From Siphlonurus alternatus (Eukaryota; Arthropoda; Insecta; Ephemeroptera; Siphlonuridae), in contig OX463778.1 in assembly GCA_949825025.1 (NCBI GenBank), positions 26,903,551 through 26,967,550 on the forward strand: a stretch of DNA of 64,000 nucleotides. The letters are read 5' to 3'. Below are positions 46,201 through 55,829 of this stretch, one piece after another (position 1 is the first letter of the stretch; each line of letters opens with the position of its first letter). The position numbers were made by a program, and so were the translations under genes. Below the pieces are notes generated by a model. That model saw nothing but the letters and a program-made list of their open reading frames with translations, was not told the origin of the DNA and ran no database searches.

Positions 46201-49200
46201 CTGATGACAAGTATTGCTCAAACCAAAATTAATGCTTGCATGTGCTGGTTTAACCTCTAGTATTTACAGTAATTAAATAAAAGTATTGTAAATTTCAGAA
46301 AATATGTAGCAATAAATAATATAATTCCATTTCAGTGGCAATACAATTAAAAATTGTTTTAACTATATCATTACATTAACTGGATTGAGAAATTGAACAT
46401 TTTTTTTCCTTTATAAATACATATAATTACGTTGAAAGCCTATTGAGAAAGAGTGTAGGAAGATCAGGGGAGGCGAAGAAGTGTTGAAGTGGAACATTTT
46501 AATGGTGATGAGGGGAAAAAGCTGGAGTGCGCACTCTTGGCTGTGAGTGGGAGGAAATGCATTTTCAGGAGCACCAGGGAACAAAGAGAAAAAGCTTGTT
46601 GCACACAAGAAGTACTCCGTTGATTGAAAACAAAAATTGTTGCTTACCCAGTCTTTGAAAATAAATCCTAAGATTCCTGCAGTCATCTCTAACAGTAGGA
46701 GTATGGCGAGGAATATGGCGTACTGCAACACAAAACATTAAATATAGCCAAGTCTGGAAGATATTATATGATCTATAGTTCTTATTTTAAAATAAATTTT
46801 TAATCAAAATTTAACTAATTGTAGATTATATTAAGTTAATATTGTTTAAGTGTAATAAAATATATTAAATATTAAGTACTTTAATGTGTGTATTATACCT
46901 GTAGTATACTATATATTACATACATAATTATTATTTTATTTGAAAAAAATTGACAAAAATAAAAAAATATTACTGAACAAACTTTTCCCACCTTACAATA
47001 TTATATTTAAATTGATTATACAACATCAAGTCTTTGCTCTCTCTGTAAACTGCGTGTTACGTTTCTGGAATTAATTAAGGTGTTGTTCTCACCGCGGCTA
47101 GGAGGCACGTGTTCTCTCGCAAGGCTCCGACACACCCCGTGAACCCGATCACGAACGTCATCATTCCTGAAACAAAACAACGTCAGTCAGAGTGTGAAAC
47201 TCTGGGAGAAATAATACAGTCAACCGGGGTAACATTGAAGGGTTTTTACTACCTTTCTGATCATAACTTTAAAAAAAAAAATATCTGGCAAATAAAAAAA
47301 TTACCAGTTGTGTAACTTAGCTAGAGATGTCTAAAGATGTTTGTAAAATTTTTTTGCCCCAATTATTAACTGTAAAAAAAAATTAAAACAAGCCCTTCAA
47401 AGTTACCCCGGCAATGGGGTAACATTGAAGGGCCTTGCGGACACTTATATTCAAGCAACTTAAAAGTGTAATTTTTTTATTAATGTGTCCTACCATGTAA
47501 TTTACTGTTCTGGACATATTTTTCAGTAACTTAGTATCATATTAAACCATTATTTGCAGTTAATTAAAGGTTAATTAGATAATTAATTACAGTAATTAAT
47601 TAAAATCCTCAAAATATTTTAAACATTCATTTTATTTATTTATTTTTCTCTCTCTGAACATAATATTGTGTCATATATGTTTACAAACATTAATAATTTT
47701 ATAAGAATGCAGAAGAATTTAAAAAGTTAAGTTGAAACTTTTTAGAAATTTCTTCTCTTCATGTTCAGGCTTGAACTGGCATCATTTCCGGAATAGTATT
47801 CGGATGGTTAACAGAGAACTTGAAGTCCTTGGTCAGTTGGCTGTTCAATTATGAACATATAGTTGAACCATTTTGAATATCACAATACATCTTCTTTAAC
47901 TTGACAAGCAGATAAGTTCCAGAGGTGAAGCCTCAGTTCCGTCGCTAAGTCGCTAATCCCAGTGACGAGCTCACTTGTCAGTTGTAGACAGGGTCATGTT
48001 TTTTTTTTTTATGTCACTATAATCTGTGTTATTCCCATTTGTAATTTTTTGTCATCATTGTTTGAGCTCTTTTTGTCATTCACACTCTGATCACTTACTC
48101 TTGACTTTGCAACAGACGAGGAATGTCGACACTCTTCACTCTTACCTAGTGCCATCTTTAGGCAAGGGAGGGGAGGGGTCATGCATGGTTGGGATCATTC
48201 GTGTTAACTAAATATACCACCCATTGCCCCTCCATCTTCCATAACCCCACCAGACTAAGCTGACTCACTCTGACTTCAGACCTGGAGAAATGTGCTGGAG
48301 ACACACTTTTACCTGATGCCACCTGTAGACAGGGGGGAAGGGGAGGGAGGGGGAGTCCATAGTTTAGGTCACCTCTAGAATAGTTCTTAAGTTCAAAAAA
48401 ACTCCCACCCACTGCTCCTTCTAGTCCCTGTACCCCTCCATCCCAAAACTTTTAGCGGACTCACTCTGACTTTCATACTCCGACGAGGAGCAATATAACT
48501 TGAGGCAGTGGCTTGGTTGCCTGGTTCTACTTGAAGGCAAAAGGGGTTCCATGGGGGGGGGGGGATGGCTAGGTGACCTACTGGTAGGTCTAAATATTCA
48601 TCAGTGCAGTCTTGATTGTATACACTCTTTGTATTTGTTGATCTCTTCTGTACTCGAATCAGGCCTACCGGTAGTCCATAAGAGATTTCTTAATGAATCT
48701 GAAATTAAAATTTAATTAGTATGATTGTAGTTCTGTTCTAACCTTTATCATAAAATTAATAAATTAATTTAACAGTAACTGAGTCTTAAAAATGTTCAGG
48801 CATGAAATGAGACAAATATAGTTTTAATGTCAAACAATAGTACAGTACCGGTAATTACAGGTAATGGCATAGACAATCCCCCCCCCCCCCCCAATTGATG
48901 TGGTGGTACATAGAGAAATACATGGGCAATGGGTGGGTTCACTTTCCCCTACTCACTTCTCATGGGAGAAACATTCTGAAAGATGGAAGACTTTTTTTGG
49001 AACTTTTTTCTGGCTCCGCCACGGAGTACCGGACCAGAATAAAGTGCTAAAAATCATTGTGGTGGACTTAAAAGAGAAAAAAGTAGTTCAAAATTAATTG
49101 AAATGTATGATGCAATGATATATAGTATGATTTGTGCACTAAATTTTGTATCAGATTCTTTTTAAAGCTTCATTCAAGTAAATAGTGATGTTCTCTAAAG

Positions 49201-52200
49201 CCCTTCAAAGTTACCCCGCCGAGCTCTTCAATGTTACCCCATTGAAAGTAAAAATTCATAAAAAAAAAAGTTACAGGAAAAATTTCAAATCCTTTGGTAC
49301 ATGTGTTAAGAAGGGTTGAAATATAACACTGAATAGCATTACAAGCTCTAACTTGTATTTGCTTACCTTGTGGATGGCTTATTTCCAGACTTCTTATTTT
49401 GGTCACATTTTTCATTCTTCAGTAAAAAAAAATAATTATCTCCAATTTATCAACTGCAACCCTTAAATCTATTTTTCTCTATTAGCTAATAACATGTTCC
49501 TACCATATAGTGAGAAAAAACTTCAGTGTACACATTAGATTGGTCTATAAAAAATCACAAATCTTTATTTTCCTCATTTTCAAAGTTACCCCGGGCTTTC
49601 AAAGTTACCCCGGTTGACTGTAATACATTTCCAGGACTATACGTCGTTTAAGCATTTCGGGTCAATAAATTTAGTAATGGATGTTAATTAATACTATGGA
49701 GATTATTGATGAAAGAAAATTTACATTAGTTATAATTAAAGATTCCAATCGTTAATTATATCTTAAGCCGGTATTACACGATACAATATTGCATACAATT
49801 TTTCCTTGCAAGAAAATTTTAGGTGCGATTCACGAAGTAGTTAGCCAGGTTTCTAACCACGTTTAGCTTAACCACGTTTAACTATACCTGTTTTATGTGT
49901 TAAACATCAGATATAGTTAAACGTGGTTAAGCTAAACGTGGTTAGAAACCTGGCTAACTGCTTCGTGAATCGCGCCCTTTATCTCTACACAAGCAAATGG
50001 AGTTTAAGTTTTCTTGTAAGGAAAAATTGTATTCAATAATCACAAAAATTGTATCGTGTAATATAGGCTTTACACAAGGAAATGCTTTTAGAGTTGTTGT
50101 ATATTCTGTCTACGTATATACGTGATCAATATATCGATATGGTTGCAATTATTTTGTTCATTATCCTCGGGTAAATTTTTCTCTCTGCAGCACGTGCAGA
50201 ATTCAAAGATCGATGGTCAAGTGACTCAAGTGATGAGAGGTGACTGGAACGATCTCGAGGGCTGCTGAACGTGAGAGGTGCTGCGTGTACCAAACTTAAA
50301 CCCGCGATAAAATTAACCAAGTTATACCTATACATAAGTCATCGCTTAACCCGCAGTGAATTCGTCGTATAGTTCAGTCCTTCACAAATATTTTATAGTA
50401 TATTAATAAAAAGAAAATTATCGTTCTACTTTTTTATGGAGCCATTAAAATTATTATTAATATGTCCTAAAATTATGATTCAAATAAATTACGAGTATAT
50501 AACGACTCCGTGATTTGAGGTAATGAAAGCAATTTTATTCGCAGGGCTATAATAAAGGAAGAATTTAGTGTAAATGCGCTAGGAAGTGAGCGCTGAATTT
50601 TATATCAATTGATTTCATTTACAGGTATTAACAATATCCCTTGGCTAAAAACATTGAAGTGTTGCCTTCTTTGAATACAATAATAGACGGTTTATCTTTG
50701 AGTGAACACGAAAATCGGTAAACTTAAAACTAACTTGTGTGAATAATCAATATACGACTCAAGGAGGGGGACAAAATCGTTTACTTTTATCAGAGCACCC
50801 TCACTTTCACACCAACTGACAATAAATTCGTAACTAGCTTATTATATCTATTTATTTTTTCATGCAGCCAAAAGTGAATCGCAATGAAAGAAGTTAATTG
50901 CAATCCAGTTAGACACTGCTTCTTCTCTTCTTTTTTTACCCACTAAATTTTTTTTTTCAGTATTTCTTTTCTTTTGTTTTTGAAATTATAGGCATAAAAC
51001 TTTTTCTATATAATAATATATATAATGTGAAAATTACAGTGTGTAGTTTCTTATTTCAAAATCTATAATTAACTGAATCAGTGAGAGGGCATATTTCTAT
51101 ACTGATTTAGCAGGAGGTCCTATTAATCCAGCTGGATTTTAATACAAGGAACTACTCAAACAGCACGTAATTTTCACCTACACCTGGTAAACAAAAATGT
51201 GAATGGTATCAAATAGCCTTGCATTCTATGTTTGAAAAAAAAAATAAAAAAAATAATTGATTAAAAAAGTTTGAAATTTATTTTAGTAATAACTATTGAT
51301 CTTGGATTTGGCTCAAACTTCAGCAGCAAAAAATTAGAACTTCGCTATTTGGGCATCCAATTAAGGGTCCCACGGTTTCCCTAGGTTCTGGAAACTGAAA
51401 AATAGTTCCAACACCCCCAAGAAGAGTTGATGAAGGAACCCCCAGAGGGCGTGTTGTCACGATCGCGGGTGGCTCCGGTGGGAGTCATGTGATCCGATCA
51501 AGCCACCCGCTCGTTCCACGAAGACCCTCGCCTACTTCAATGCCTAGCGAGCTATCCACTCTCTCAATTTAGCATGAAATAAACAACCAACGTGGAATTT
51601 TTTGTTGCAGAAATGGATAGAGGTATACTACTCAGATTTTTTAGAACCCTGGCTGGGTACAACCCTGAAACTATTTAAAAAAATATATATTGAAAGTGTT
51701 ATAATAACTTATACTAGGAATGCAAAAACTAGTTCTACTTTAATTGACCACATAATTACAAACAACTATGATTTAAAAATGGAATGTACCACAGTAGACA
51801 CAGTTTTATCAGATCATTGTTATACGATATTGTCATGTGTCGTTTTGACAAATAATAATGATATAAACTCACTGCCGCCAAATAGAATAGTCAGAGTATT
51901 TAGCCCTGAAAATTTGGATTATTTTAATAAAATATTATGTAAAGAAACTTGGGAATGTTTATTACAGCCCGATCAATGCTCTGAGGAAAGATGGAACTTA
52001 TTCTTTGATATCTTTCAATATTATTTTGATGAAGCATTCCCAAAAATATCCAAAAATGTTACACATAAAATCCAGAAACCACAGTGGCTACAAAATAATC
52101 CACAATTAATCAAAGAGGCGGAAAATTTAAGACATTTTCATAAATTTAGTAAAAACGATCCTATTCTTTCATCTCAATATAATAAAAAATTAAAAGTATA

Positions 52201-54394
52201 TAAGGAGAATGTATCCGAGGCAATAAAAAAAGAAAACGATCTTAAAATAAATAATGCTGTAAATAAAATGAAAACATGCTGGGATATTATTAAAGAATCC
52301 TGTAATGTTAAGCCTCCAAATGATATCTGTATTGCCGAATTAATTGTTGATGATGTTGTGATTCGGGACCCTTTAAAAATTTCTAATGCTTTTAACAACT
52401 ATTTTGTAAAAACGGTGGAAAATTTGGTACGTGAAAATTATCCTGACCCATATAATTTTTCCGATGTATTGAATATTCAATTAAGAAACCCAGCCCAAAT
52501 ATTTAGCTTCCAACAAATAACTTGCGAGAAGCTGCTCAATAAATTAAAGGAACTGCCTAATAAAAATGCAGCGGGTCCAGATGAGGTACCGTATAGTGTA
52601 TTGAAGAGCTCTGCAGTTTTGTTAGGTGTTCCTCTAACATCCCTTATAAATCATTCTATTTTAGACTGCAGTTTTCCGAATAGATTAAAACATTCAAAAG
52701 TTATTCCATTTCACAAAAAGGGACCCAAAAATTTGATAAATAATTACAGAGCTATTTCTTTGTCCTCTGTATTCGGTAAAACATTTGAGGGTATTTTAGA
52801 CGACCAAATTATGGATTACAGATATGAGAATAAATTGATATCTGAATGCCAACACGGTTTTTTAAAGAATAAATCAACAACTACTGCCTCTTTTGAATTG
52901 TTAAATATAGTTTATAAAAGTATTGATAAGAAAATATATTGCATGGGAATATTTTTTGATTTTTCCAAGGCATTTGATAGCCTCGATAAAGATGTTGTGC
53001 TGGAAAAATTAAAAAATATTGGCTTCGACCAAAATAGTATAGCGCTCATGGATTCTTATTTATCAGATAGAAAGCAGTACGTTGATATAAATGTAAAGTC
53101 CGACCTGTTACCTCTTAACTTGGGAGTTCCGCAAGGCGGTAAAATATCTACAACTCTTTTCGGTGTTAGTATAAATGATTTGCCCGAATACGTAACGGAT
53201 GCCCAGATAATTAAGTTCGCAGATGATGTTACAGCAGTTGTAACAGCAGACACGGAAGAGGAACTTTTTATAAAGGTTACTAAAACTGTAAAGCAAGTTT
53301 TAAACTGGAGCCAACAAAATAGGCTTATGTTAAATGTTGATAAAACTAATTACATACAATTTCATTCCCAAAGAAGTCCACCTGATAAGAGTTATTTATT
53401 GTACTTAAATAATAATTCCATTAAAAGAGTCAAAAGCATTAAATTTTTGGGATTCACAATAAATGAATCGTTAGACTGGACTGAGCATATTAATGAAACG
53501 TGTAAGAAAATTAATTGGGCCAATTTTATATTGTATTCGCTTAGAAATCATGTATCACAAAAAACGCTTTTAAGCATTTACTATGCGTATGTTTATCCGC
53601 AATTAGCTTATGGTGTAATTTTTTGGGGTCAATATCCAGACAAACTCAATAGACTTTTTGTTTTACAGAAACGTAGTTTGCGGACGATATTAAATTTTAA
53701 AAAAAGGGATACATGTGTTACACAATTTAAAAGTCTTAATATGTTAACATTACCATGTATCTTTATACTAAACTGTTGTGTATATAGACGTAAGCATCCA
53801 GAAATCTATACTCAAAATTGTGATATTCATTCTTATAACACAAGGAATAAAGATAAAGTATGTGTGGAGGAACATAAGTCAAGTTTGCTTGAAAAAAGTT
53901 CATTTTATCAAACGGCAAAATTGTATGATTTTTTACCAAACTGTTTGAGAAGTATAGATGACACTTTATTGTTTAAAAAAAGACTTAAGAATGTACTAAT
54001 AGACAAGGAATTTTACTCTGTTAAAGAATTTTTAAGTAATAAAATGTCTGAGAATGTCTTAAATATAAATTTATAGTTGTCTTATTATTATATGCAATTA
54101 TTTTTGTTTATTTGTTTTTTATTTAATTCTATTATGATGGTATTAAATGATTGGGTTTGTATATTATGTTTTTTGTGTATATAATTTTTGTTTATTGAAA
54201 TATATGTTGACGTGAACCATGTTGTCCTGTACAACCAGTTGTTTGTAATAAAAAATAAAATAAAATAAAATAAATAGAGAAACGTCAACAAAATAGGCGT
54301 CACTTTTTAATGAAAGGATAGGGACTTAAAAAGGACGTGGATTCAAACCTGAACTTTGCCAAACATTTTAGCAATACTTCCAGGGCTCAAAAAA

Positions 54395-54429
<35 letters not shown>

Positions 54430-55829
54430 AGAGTGCCCTCTATTGATTTATGGATTTAAAATTTTTCACGAAAGTTGTATGTTCAAAACTTCAGACGTGA
54501 CATTATTATAGTTTAATGTTGAAACGGTATATAGAGAAATAAAAATTATAAAAATCATAAAGTTGAATTATCACTAGCATATACAAAGAAAATGGTAATA
54601 AAAAAATTAATATGAATTTTATTTACAGATAATTAATATATTACAAATATTTTAAATATTGCAAGGAGCGAGAGAATAACGCGCCGGTAGGGTACGAAAT
54701 AACAACTGTTATGATACGTTACACAACTTGTGTTAATAATTTAAGCAAGGGATAGAAAAATGTGCTGTCTATACAACGTTGAACATAAAAGAATGGTATA
54801 TAGCTATATAATGTGGTACCGCAGGTAAAGGTAAGTGTGCATGGGGAGGTAAAAGATAACTTAAATTCCGTCATGACATAATACAATCATTTTCTTCTTA
54901 CGTCTCGGTACAGCACATTATATAGATACCAAATAATTTTTTCAGTGCACTATTTTCTGAGCTCAGCTAGTTTTAATGCGGAGGTCCCCTAATTTGTTTT
55001 GAGCTGCAGGCAAGAGCGACAGGAAGCAAGGGGTCAGACAGATCGCACAACGTGGCAGTACGTGCAGATGCAGGGCCCTCTCACTGCAGAGTGCAAGCAA
55101 CAAGATGTCTGTTCACCATATATTATGACTCTTGGAGGTCGTAGTTGAGTCCCACAATCGGACTCAATGAGACTTGCTGTAATCGTCGCACTTCTTTATT
55201 TTTGTGGAATTAAATTTTTTTAAGAGTATGTATTATAAATTATAATATAATATATAGTATATTCGTCTATACTACTTGTCTTGTATTATTGTGTTTCATT
55301 AATATGTAATTTTGCAATTTTTAACACGATTTTCTGCAGGTTTTGTTATTAATACTGACGTATAATTTTTGTATTGTATCAAATAATAAAAGAGCAGCTC
55401 TTAATTGCGCACGATTTGAATGCAACAATGACGCACGTCGATGCAGTTTGCAAGTGTTGCCACCTTGTGACTGGGACCTGCCTCGTTCTAGCCATTCTGA
55501 CGTCAGCGATGAATAATGAAGCCCAAAGCTCAAGTGAGGAGCGGGCATGAAAGTTTGATCACCTAACTTGTACGGCGAACAGTCTGTCCGAATTCGGTTC
55601 TGTTCCACGTTCTCAAATGGTTAATTTTTCATCGAGTAATTATTGCACCCTGATGAAAGCATATAATATATAATATGAAAGTTACTGTCCTGCTGCATGC
55701 AGACTTACCAACAAGGATGAGGATGAAGGCCGGATCGAGGGCCACGTTCGTGAGTCGACTCAGGTTGTTGAAGGTGTCCTTCTCGCTCCATGCCCACACG
55801 CCCACGGCCAGAATGCCCAGGCCCAGCAG
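39531..55829 (-). CDS. TspanC8-type tetraspanin gene, exons 2 to 9 (first coding exon not found)
   Basis: Four-pass membrane protein that organises membrane microdomains. TspanC8 members are known to escort and regulate the ADAM10 protease and hence Notch and other shedding events. Exons in order: 55709-55829, 47093-47166, 46648-46722, 46077-46175, 44474-44602, 43460-43510, then either 41893-42003 or 41648-41764, then 39531-39599. About 242-244 residues are encoded. The tail of TM1, TM2 (ILILVG/GMMTFVIGF), TM3 (YAIFLAILLLLEM), the large loop and TM4 are all visible. The loop has CCG, FNC, EACG, SCC, QCGYD and RGC, eight cysteines as in TspanC8. The N-terminal exon with the start and first half of TM1 is missing and is expected beyond 55829, possibly outside the window. 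Confidence 0.9.
39600..41647. other. Tetraspanin intron between exons 8b and 9
   Basis: Contains the family C foldback at 40731-41085. Otherwise AT-rich without further exons. Confidence 0.55.
40731..41085. mobile_element. Foldback MITE, family C copy 2
   Basis: Termini ATGGAGTATCAGCCT and ATGGAGTATCGACCT (read inward) border arms with GAAATGGACAGAGGGTTCAA on the left. The interior differs from the other copies. Confidence 0.75.
41648..41764 (-). CDS. Tetraspanin alternative exon 8b: last loop cysteine and TM4
   Basis: Acceptor ATACAG and donor GTACGA, 117 nt, phase 0 to 0. Encodes NYDVAKIIFERGCLQAGEEW, then LERNLLLVAGIAVGTAFLQ. It lies 128 bp downstream of exon 8a. Confidence 0.85.
41893..42003 (-). 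CDS. Tetraspanin alternative exon 8a: last loop cysteine and TM4
   Basis: Acceptor GTCCAG and donor GTAACG, 111 nt, phase 0 to 0. Encodes PSDRQIYERGCLRTGEEWME, then ANLVLVSGVALGMAIAQ. It is homologous to the next exon, and only one is expected per mRNA. Confidence 0.85.
42004..43459. other. Tetraspanin intron between exons 7 and 8a
   Basis: Holds an A run near 42717-42734 and a 39-A tract at 43161-43199. No third copy of the alternative exon is recognisable. Confidence 0.55.
43460..43510 (-). CDS. Tetraspanin exon 7: QCGYD segment
   Basis: Acceptor TTTCAG and donor GTAAGT, 51 nt, phase 0 to 0. Encodes EIIKNKQCGYDVRKAGY, carrying cysteine seven in the QCGYD context typical of TspanC8. Confidence 0.85.
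43996..44327. mobile_element. Foldback MITE, family C copy 3
   Basis: Termini ATGGACAACATACATGAAAA on both sides (read inward) border arms with ATTGCAGAAATGAATAGA and ATGCTACTCTGA. The loop contains CCAGAGGGCGTGGCC. It is intronic, 147 bp from exon 6. Confidence 0.85.
44474..44602 (-). CDS. Tetraspanin exon 6: CCG motif and central large loop
   Basis: Acceptor CTTACAG and donor GTACGA, 129 nt, phase 0 to 0. Begins LQCCGIEGPKDWDRNNYFNC and continues to CGVPFSCCKPKPN, giving six of the eight loop cysteines. Confidence 0.9.
44740..44974 (-). mobile_element. tRNA-Glu-derived SINE
   Basis: On the minus strand an A box TGGTGTAGTGG (44959-44969) and a B box GGTTCAAATCCC (44913-44924) are spaced as in a tRNA. 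The anticodon arm reads CTTGG/CTCTCGT/CCGAG, a paired stem with anticodon CTC (Glu). The T stem is mismatched and no closed acceptor stem is evident, so this is a SINE head and not a working tRNA. A non-tRNA body follows to about 44740. Confidence 0.7.
44975..45648. other. AT-rich part of tetraspanin intron 5
   Basis: No exon or repeat is recognised. Confidence 0.5.
45649..45930. mobile_element. 282-bp GC-rich MITE with 45-bp inverted termini
   Basis: Both ends read GAGTGCGTTTGAATTCACGG inward, then GCCAGCCCGGGCTGGCC. The termini therefore contain short internal palindromes around CCCGGG. The core is much richer in GC than the intron. Flanking TTTT on both sides may be a short target duplication. 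Confidence 0.85.
46077..46175 (-). CDS. Tetraspanin exon 5: start of large extracellular loop
   Basis: Acceptor TTGCAG, 99 nt, phase 0 to 0. Encodes IKAQATGGFQAF onward to QNLIDWIQEDW. The donor GTTCGT is weak. A GTACCT donor 6 nt further on stays in frame and would add Val-Arg before LQCCG. Confidence 0.8.
46648..46722 (-). CDS. Tetraspanin exon 4: TM3
   Basis: Acceptor TTGCAG and donor GTAAGC, 75 nt, phase 0 to 0. Encodes YAIFLAILLLLEMTAGILGF, then IFKDW. Confidence 0.9.
47093..47166 (-). CDS. Tetraspanin exon 3: TM2 and inner loop
   Basis: Acceptor TTTCAG and donor GTGAGA, 74 nt. Encodes GMMTFVIGFTGCVGALRENT, then CLLAA. The GCxGALRENxCLL segment is the conserved intracellular-loop signature of tetraspanins. 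A DNA transposon begins 50 bp upstream of the acceptor. Confidence 0.9.
47217..49620. mobile_element. 2.4-kb TA-flanked DNA transposon (Tc1/mariner- or pogo-like), non-autonomous
   Basis: TA at 47215-47216 and 49621-49622 borders inverted termini CAGTCAACCGGGGTAAC on the left and the exact complement on the right. The internal motif GGGGTAACATTGAAGG / CTTCAAAGTTACCCC recurs near 47396-47434 and 49200-49240. The termini are therefore compound, with at least two repeats of the motif per end. No transposase frame is seen. A 15-C run (48878-48892) and a 12-G run (48553-48564) lie inside. Confidence 0.8.
49765..50070. mobile_element. Outer foldback MITE (host of a nested MITE)
   Basis: Termini AAGCCGGTATTACACGATAC and AAGCCTATATTACACGATAC (read inward), continuing to ACAATTTTTCCTTGCAAGAA and its complement. 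The arms are interrupted by the inner element at 49822-49976. Confidence 0.8.
49822..49976. mobile_element. Inner foldback MITE with near-perfect 60-bp arms
   Basis: Arms run from GCGATTCACGAAG inward through TTAGCCAGG, TTTCTAACCACG and TTTAGCTTAACCACG. Only a few mismatches and a short AT-rich loop separate them. Confidence 0.85.
50071..51575. other. Tetraspanin intron 2, middle part
   Basis: AT-rich, no exon. A hairpin GCGGGTGGCT (51465-51474) / AGCCACCCGC (51501-51510) and an ATAGTTCC-containing patch related to family C lie at about 51390-51510. Confidence 0.5.
51602..54076 (+). CDS. LINE reverse transcriptase protein, N-terminally truncated, 824-residue frame
   Basis: The first about 30 codons are read from the MITE arm and are not element protein. 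The remainder starts near the end of an APE endonuclease (LSDHCYT with SDH at about 70-72). A linker and the reverse transcriptase follow: AAGPDEVPY (about 321), NNYRAISLSSVFGKTFE, motif A FFDFSKAFD (about 449-457), motif B GVPQGGKIST (about 508) and catalytic FADD (539-542). The C-terminal part has CHKINWA-like and AYGVIFWGQYP segments, then a basic tail. No stop interrupts it, but loss of most of the endonuclease makes the copy non-autonomous. Motif B has GGK where GSV or GSP is commoner. Confidence 0.8.
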   Translation: MLQKWIEVYYSDFLEPWLGTTLKLFKKIYIESVIITYTRNAKTSSTLIDHIITNNYDLKMECTTVDTVLSDHCYTILSCVVLTNNNDINSLPPNRIVRVFSPENLDYFNKILCKETWECLLQPDQCSEERWNLFFDIFQYYFDEAFPKISKNVTHKIQKPQWLQNNPQLIKEAENLRHFHKFSKNDPILSSQYNKKLKVYKENVSEAIKKENDLKINNAVNKMKTCWDIIKESCNVKPPNDICIAELIVDDVVIRDPLKISNAFNNYFVKTVENLVRENYPDPYNFSDVLNIQLRNPAQIFSFQQITCEKLLNKLKELPNKNAAGPDEVPYSVLKSSAVLLGVPLTSLINHSILDCSFPNRLKHSKVIPFHKKGPKNLINNYRAISLSSVFGKTFEGILDDQIMDYRYENKLISECQHGFLKNKSTTTASFELLNIVYKSIDKKIYCMGIFFDFSKAFDSLDKDVVLEKLKNIGFDQNSIALMDSYLSDRKQYVDINVKSDLLPLNLGVPQGGKISTTLFGVSINDLPEYVTDAQIIKFADDVTAVVTADTEEELFIKVTKTVKQVLNWSQQNRLMLNVDKTNYIQFHSQRSPPDKSYLLYLNNNSIKRVKSIKFLGFTINESLDWTEHINETCKKINWANFILYSLRNHVSQKTLLSIYYAYVYPQLAYGVIFWGQYPDKLNRLFVLQKRSLRTILNFKKRDTCVTQFKSLNMLTLPCIFILNCCVYRRKHPEIYTQNCDIHSYNTRNKDKVCVEEHKSSLLEKSSFYQTAKLYDFLPNCLRSIDDTLLFKKRLKNVLIDKEFYSVKEFLSNKMSENVLNINL
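51690..54279 (+). mobile_element. 5'-truncated APE-type LINE (jockey/CR1-like group)
   Basis: The coding part is entered within the end of the endonuclease domain and runs to a stop at 54076. It is followed by about 200 bp of 3' UTR and an AATAAAA-type repeat tail (about 54246-54279). The clade assignment is tentative. Confidence 0.75.
54485..55708. other. Tetraspanin intron 2, 5' part
   Basis: AT-rich with a GC-richer patch at about 55400-55615 that carries a 95-codon minus-strand frame with no recognisable domain. It ends about 100 bp before exon 2. Confidence 0.5.
55709..55829 (-). CDS. Tetraspanin exon 2: TM1 end, small loop, TM2 start
   Basis: Acceptor TTACAG and donor GTAAGT; starts in phase 0 and ends in phase 1 (121 nt). 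Encodes LLGLGILAVGVWAW, then SEKDTFNNLSRLTNVALDPA and FILILV. Translation must start in an upstream exon. Confidence 0.85.

Larger units (their letters stand above)
51576..54484. mobile_element. Foldback MITE, family C copy 4, split by a LINE
   Basis: The left arm (about 51576-51690) has GCAGAAATGGATAGAGG and ACCCTGAAACTATTTAAAAA. The right arm (about 54360-54484) has CCAGGGCTCAAAAAATCT and GAGTGCCCTCTATTGATT. The two halves of the family C structure are separated by 2.6 kb of LINE. An A tract of about 30 nt has expanded in the right arm. Confidence 0.7.

Noticed and set aside
55321..55608. 95-codon minus-strand frame as a candidate tetraspanin N-terminal exon
   Set aside because: It lies downstream of exon 2 in transcript order and has no tetraspanin features.
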